Of a stretch of DNA of 7,806 bases, positions 6,278-7,806 are shown piece by piece. Both the position numbers and the translations under genes were made by a program. The notes below the pieces were generated by a model. It saw only the letters and a list, made by a program, of their open reading frames with translations. It had not been told where the DNA came from and made no database searches. The first letter of the stretch is position 1. Each line of letters begins with the position of its first letter. Source of the DNA: JBGTBQ01 sp041749275 (lineage in GTDB: Bacteria; Acidobacteriota; Blastocatellia; Pyrinomonadales; Pyrinomonadaceae); NCBI GenBank assembly GCA_041749275.1, contig JBGTBQ010000105.1, forward strand, positions 1-7,806, written 5' to 3'.

Positions 6278-6343
6278 CGCTTACGACGTACAAAAACTGG
6301 CGGAAACCGAGTGGTGCACGCCGTGATTATTCTGGAGATTTCG

Positions 6344-6568
6344 ATGAACACATCTGTATCCATCTCGCTGACCAAGGTCGACGAGACCTCTCGCCGCAAC
6401 CTTCCGCCCGGCGTTGTACACATTGGAGACGTCGCGCGGTTGGTGTTGGCAGCCCGCGGCCTGTCGCTAGGAGACGAGCCCGAAGCGGATCGGCCAGTCG
6501 TCGCGGCTGGGGCGAATGATTTTTTTGACGTATCGATTGCCGCGCTGGAGTCGGTTCTGGTGGGCTAG
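6344..6568 (+). CDS. Small hypothetical protein, 74 residues
   Basis: I do not recognise this protein. The ATG at 6344 has GGAG (6333-6336) seven nt upstream, a good ribosome site; starting further upstream (ATG 6062) would add a compositionally odd extension spanning the hairpin at 6253-6277, so I prefer the short form. It opens with a polar Ser/Thr-rich stretch (MNTSVSISLTKVDE), followed by RRNLPPGVVHIGDVARLVLAARG (18-40), which looks like a loop plus an amphipathic helix, then an acidic stretch (GDEPEAD, 43-49) and a C-terminal helix-like FDVSIAALESVLVG (61-74). There is no signal peptide, membrane segment or Cys motif. A stable hairpin terminator lies 92 bp after its stop, consistent with a single-gene transcript. 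Confidence 0.55.
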   Translation: MNTSVSISLTKVDETSRRNLPPGVVHIGDVARLVLAARGLSLGDEPEADRPVVAAGANDFFDVSIAALESVLVG

Positions 6569-6659
6569 TTCCAGCACCGGGTCTTTGGGCGGACGTTGAC
6601 GGGCCTAAGGCCTGCACGCTTAATGCACTGTCACACCGCCGGCAAAGGGCGCATGAAAA

Positions 6660-6704
6660 CCCCGGCAGTCAGCTTCCCAACTGGCTGCCGGGGCCTGTCG
6701 TTTT
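6660..6704 (+). terminator. Intrinsic-type terminator after the small ORF
   Basis: CCCCGGCAGTCAG (6660-6672) pairs with CTGGCTGCCGGGG (6681-6693), a 13-bp stem with a single T-G position over an 8-nt loop, followed by cctgtcgtttta with T4 at 6701-6704. On the minus strand the same stem is followed by GTTTTC, so it may work in both directions. Confidence 0.65.
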
Positions 6705-7252
6705 AATCCGGGGGTTGCCGGACAGGGGATAAATCGTCGGCGGTGCGCGCGGGGAATAACCGCATTGGCTCGATCCCTTAAAATCCTCACAATCACCGAA
6801 ATCGCCGCTTGGCCTCCAAACTGTCGACAATTTGCAGCGGTGGCGAGTGATCCTGTGTGTTTGGCCGTGGGTAATGGGTCAATAAGTGTGCTTTGGCTTC
6901 GGTCGATTCGTGGGTTAGACGTCCGGAGCGCCCAGGGATTGGCTGATGGATTCAGTAGAATGAAAGTTTGTCTCTTCAATTTTAGGGCACGGAGCGATTG
7001 GCTCTCGCTGGTTTACACACGGAGTATGACACCATGACGCGAGGCCGATGGACGAAAGGGGAATGCGGTGAGCGTGCTTTCCCGTTGCACCGATGGTGCC
7101 GCCAGTTGGCCTCGAACTAAAAGGATTGTCGCTGTCCATACCTTTATGTTCTGCTCGAATGCCAATTCCTGCTTGTGATCGAAAATGGGTGTTGTAAACT
7201 AACGCTCGTATTGGTCAGAATCCGGAAGCGATTCGAATCACAGGAAACGCTA
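6705..7252. other. 548-bp stretch without a credible gene, upstream of the RCC1 gene
   Basis: Open frames on both strands (for example plus 6765-7037 and minus 6620-6979) lack ribosome sites and read as composition-driven peptides, so none is called. The stretch holds a small interrupted dyad, GCACC-gat-GGTGC, at 7087-7099 and, near its right end, a candidate promoter for the RCC1 gene. Nothing else is recognised. Confidence 0.5.
7192..7221 (+). promoter_or_regulatory. Candidate promoter of the RCC1-repeat gene
   Basis: TTGTAA (7192-7197) and CAGAAT (7216-7221) are 18 bp apart, each matching sigma-70 consensus at four of six positions. A transcript from here would have a leader of about 25 nt carrying the AGGA ribosome site at 7242-7245. 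Confidence 0.35.
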
Positions 7253-7762
7253 ATGAATCGATGCAAAGGTTTCTTTGTTGCCCTGTTGGCATCACTGGCT
7301 GTTTCGACTGGTCACGTGGCCAAGGCGGACATGCTATACGCTTGGGGCTCAAACGGCTCCGGCCAAATTGGGGACGGATCCGTCACGAATCGGCTTTCGC
7401 CAGTCTCGGTAAGTAGCTGGACCACTAACAACGTAGCGATTGCCACCGGAGAGCTCCATTCGCTGGCGCTGCTGGCCAATGGGAGGGTCCAGGCGTCGGG
7501 CACTAATGCCTGGGGCCAACTGGGCGATGGCACGACGACGCAACGCACGACACCCGTGTCCGTGAGCGGACTTTCGAACGTTATATCGATTGCCGGTGGC
7601 GGTCTGCATTCGCTGGCGCTGATATCGGATGGGACGGTGCGAGCGTGGGGCGACAACCAATGGGGAGAACTTGGTGACGGTACGACCACACAGCGCACAA
7701 CACCCGTGAGCGTGAGCGGACTTTCGAACGTCATATCGATTGCCGCGGGAGCTCATTCATAG
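7253..7762 (+). CDS. Secreted RCC1-repeat (beta-propeller) protein, frame cut by an in-frame TAG
   Basis: The ATG at 7253 has AGGA (7242-7245) seven nt upstream and opens a typical Sec signal peptide: MNRCK, hydrophobic core GFFVALLASLAVS, and an A-K-A cleavage site before D26. The rest consists of RCC1 repeats: YAWGSNGSGQIGDG (29-42), then HSLALLANGRV...NAWGQLGDGTTTQRTTPVSV (69-104), then HSLALISDGTVRAWGDNQWGELGDGTTTQRT (119-149). RCC1 repeats form seven-bladed propellers that bind proteins; in bacteria they are mostly secreted or surface-exposed with unknown ligands. The frame stops at TAG 7760-7762 after only 169 residues, far too short for a propeller. After it the same frame continues with AALSDGTVRAWGYN to the window end, so the TAG sits where Leu belongs in HSL. 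This is therefore a broken gene, a read-through case or a base error, and the intact gene would run past the window. Confidence 0.8.
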   Translation: MNRCKGFFVALLASLAVSTGHVAKADMLYAWGSNGSGQIGDGSVTNRLSPVSVSSWTTNNVAIATGELHSLALLANGRVQASGTNAWGQLGDGTTTQRTTPVSVSGLSNVISIAGGGLHSLALISDGTVRAWGDNQWGELGDGTTTQRTTPVSVSGLSNVISIAAGAHS

Positions 7763-7806
7763 GCGGCGCTGTCCGATGGAACAGTGCGTGCCTGGGGATA
7801 TAACAT
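7457..7806 (+). repeat. Tandem RCC1-coding DNA repeats of 150 and 147 bp, third copy partial
   Basis: Units start at the His codon of HSL/HS: 7457-7606 (50 codons), 7607-7753 (49 codons) and 7754 onward. The first two share long identical stretches at DNA level, for example gtgagcggactttcgaacgt at 7561-7580 and again at 7711-7730, pointing to recent duplication or gene conversion. Such repeats are prone to unit gain and loss and to assembly collapse. Confidence 0.75.

Larger units (their letters stand above)
5841..6343. other. Non-coding region with several dyads, no credible gene
   Basis: About 500 bp between the att-side dyad and the small ORF. Frames that stay open here lack ribosome sites and read as compositionally odd peptides, so I call no gene. 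The stretch holds a TGTACA pair inside a TACCTGT/ACAGGTA dyad, two perfect palindromes, a 10-bp tandem duplication and a 9-bp hairpin, listed separately. Confidence 0.5.
5735..7806. mobile_element. Putative end of a tRNA-His-integrated genomic island (right end outside window)
   Basis: Everything right of the tRNA-His remnant differs from the left side: A/T-rich runs, long non-coding stretches, many palindromes, one small orphan ORF and the start of a secreted RCC1 protein. This fits an integrated element whose near end is the tRNA 3' copy. No integrase, excisionase, transposase or transfer gene is visible in these 2 kb, so the class of element cannot be named. A misassembled join to another genome would look similar, except that such a join would not by itself truncate a tRNA gene. 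Confidence 0.5.

Noticed and set aside
6062..6343. Upstream extension of the small ORF to an ATG at 6062
   Set aside because: The extension covers a hairpin and a tandem duplication, has unusual composition, and the ATG at 6344 has the better ribosome site.
6215..6918. Integron attC-like cores (GCTTAAC near 6216, GTTAGAC near 6912)
   Set aside because: The two are about 700 bp apart, with no paired inner boxes and no foldable attC between them.
6765..7037. 90-codon plus-strand open frame
   Set aside because: No ribosome site, signal or motif; length is unremarkable for chance.
1..7806. CRISPR array, rRNA or a complete tRNA
   Set aside because: No regularly spaced short repeats and no rRNA-like sequence were seen; the only tRNA signal is the truncated tRNA-His.

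Overview
The left three quarters of this window (1-5691) look like an ordinary chromosomal segment of a GC-rich bacterium, most likely an acidobacterium of the Blastocatellia/Pyrinomonas type. This is inferred from gene style: a zinc-ribbon Ser/Thr kinase with an Asn/Thr/Pro-rich extracellular tail, a PA-IL-like lectin domain protein, BlaI/M56 pairs, and short 'tggtcagt/accggcca' intergenic repeats. No rRNA or other phylogenetic marker is present, so the assignment is tentative.

Left region: 1-590 (+) is the C-terminal part of a protein ending in a calcium-dependent galactose-lectin-like domain. It converges on an FAD/NAD(P)-dependent pyridine nucleotide-disulfide oxidoreductase of the CoA-disulfide reductase/NADH oxidase type (635-2017, -). 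A 16-bp perfect inverted repeat sits between them, and its right arm supplies the last codons of the reductase. A 282-bp divergent spacer separates the reductase from a membrane Ser/Thr protein kinase (2300-4000, +). The kinase converges on a two-gene minus-strand operon: a BlaI/MecI-type repressor (5181-5624) followed 6 bp later by an M56 (BlaR1-type) membrane metallopeptidase (4173-5174). The peptidase has no C-terminal beta-lactam sensor domain. Together they form a plausible protease/repressor signalling module.

Boundary: at 5692-5734 (-) lies the 3' 43 nt of a tRNA-His (anticodon GTG) gene, from the anticodon loop to the discriminator base, with no matching 5' half. This is the classic scar of a tyrosine-recombinase element integrated into a tRNA gene. 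The polarity places the chromosome on the left and the element on the right. Immediately right of it is an A/T-rich nested dyad carrying three copies of GTGTTTTTG-like boxes, as expected of an att region.

Right region (5735-7806) differs in character. It is sparsely coding, visibly richer in A/T, and full of perfect palindromes and hairpins. It has one small orphan ORF with a good ribosome binding site (6344-6568), a strong hairpin terminator (6660-6704), a 550-bp non-coding stretch, and the start of a secreted RCC1-repeat protein (7253-). The RCC1 frame is interrupted by an in-frame TAG inside its third repeat, after which the repeat carries on in the same frame to the end of the window. No integrase is visible; if the element has one it lies beyond the right edge. 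An assembly join between two genomes at the tRNA-His segment is the main alternative explanation for the change of character.
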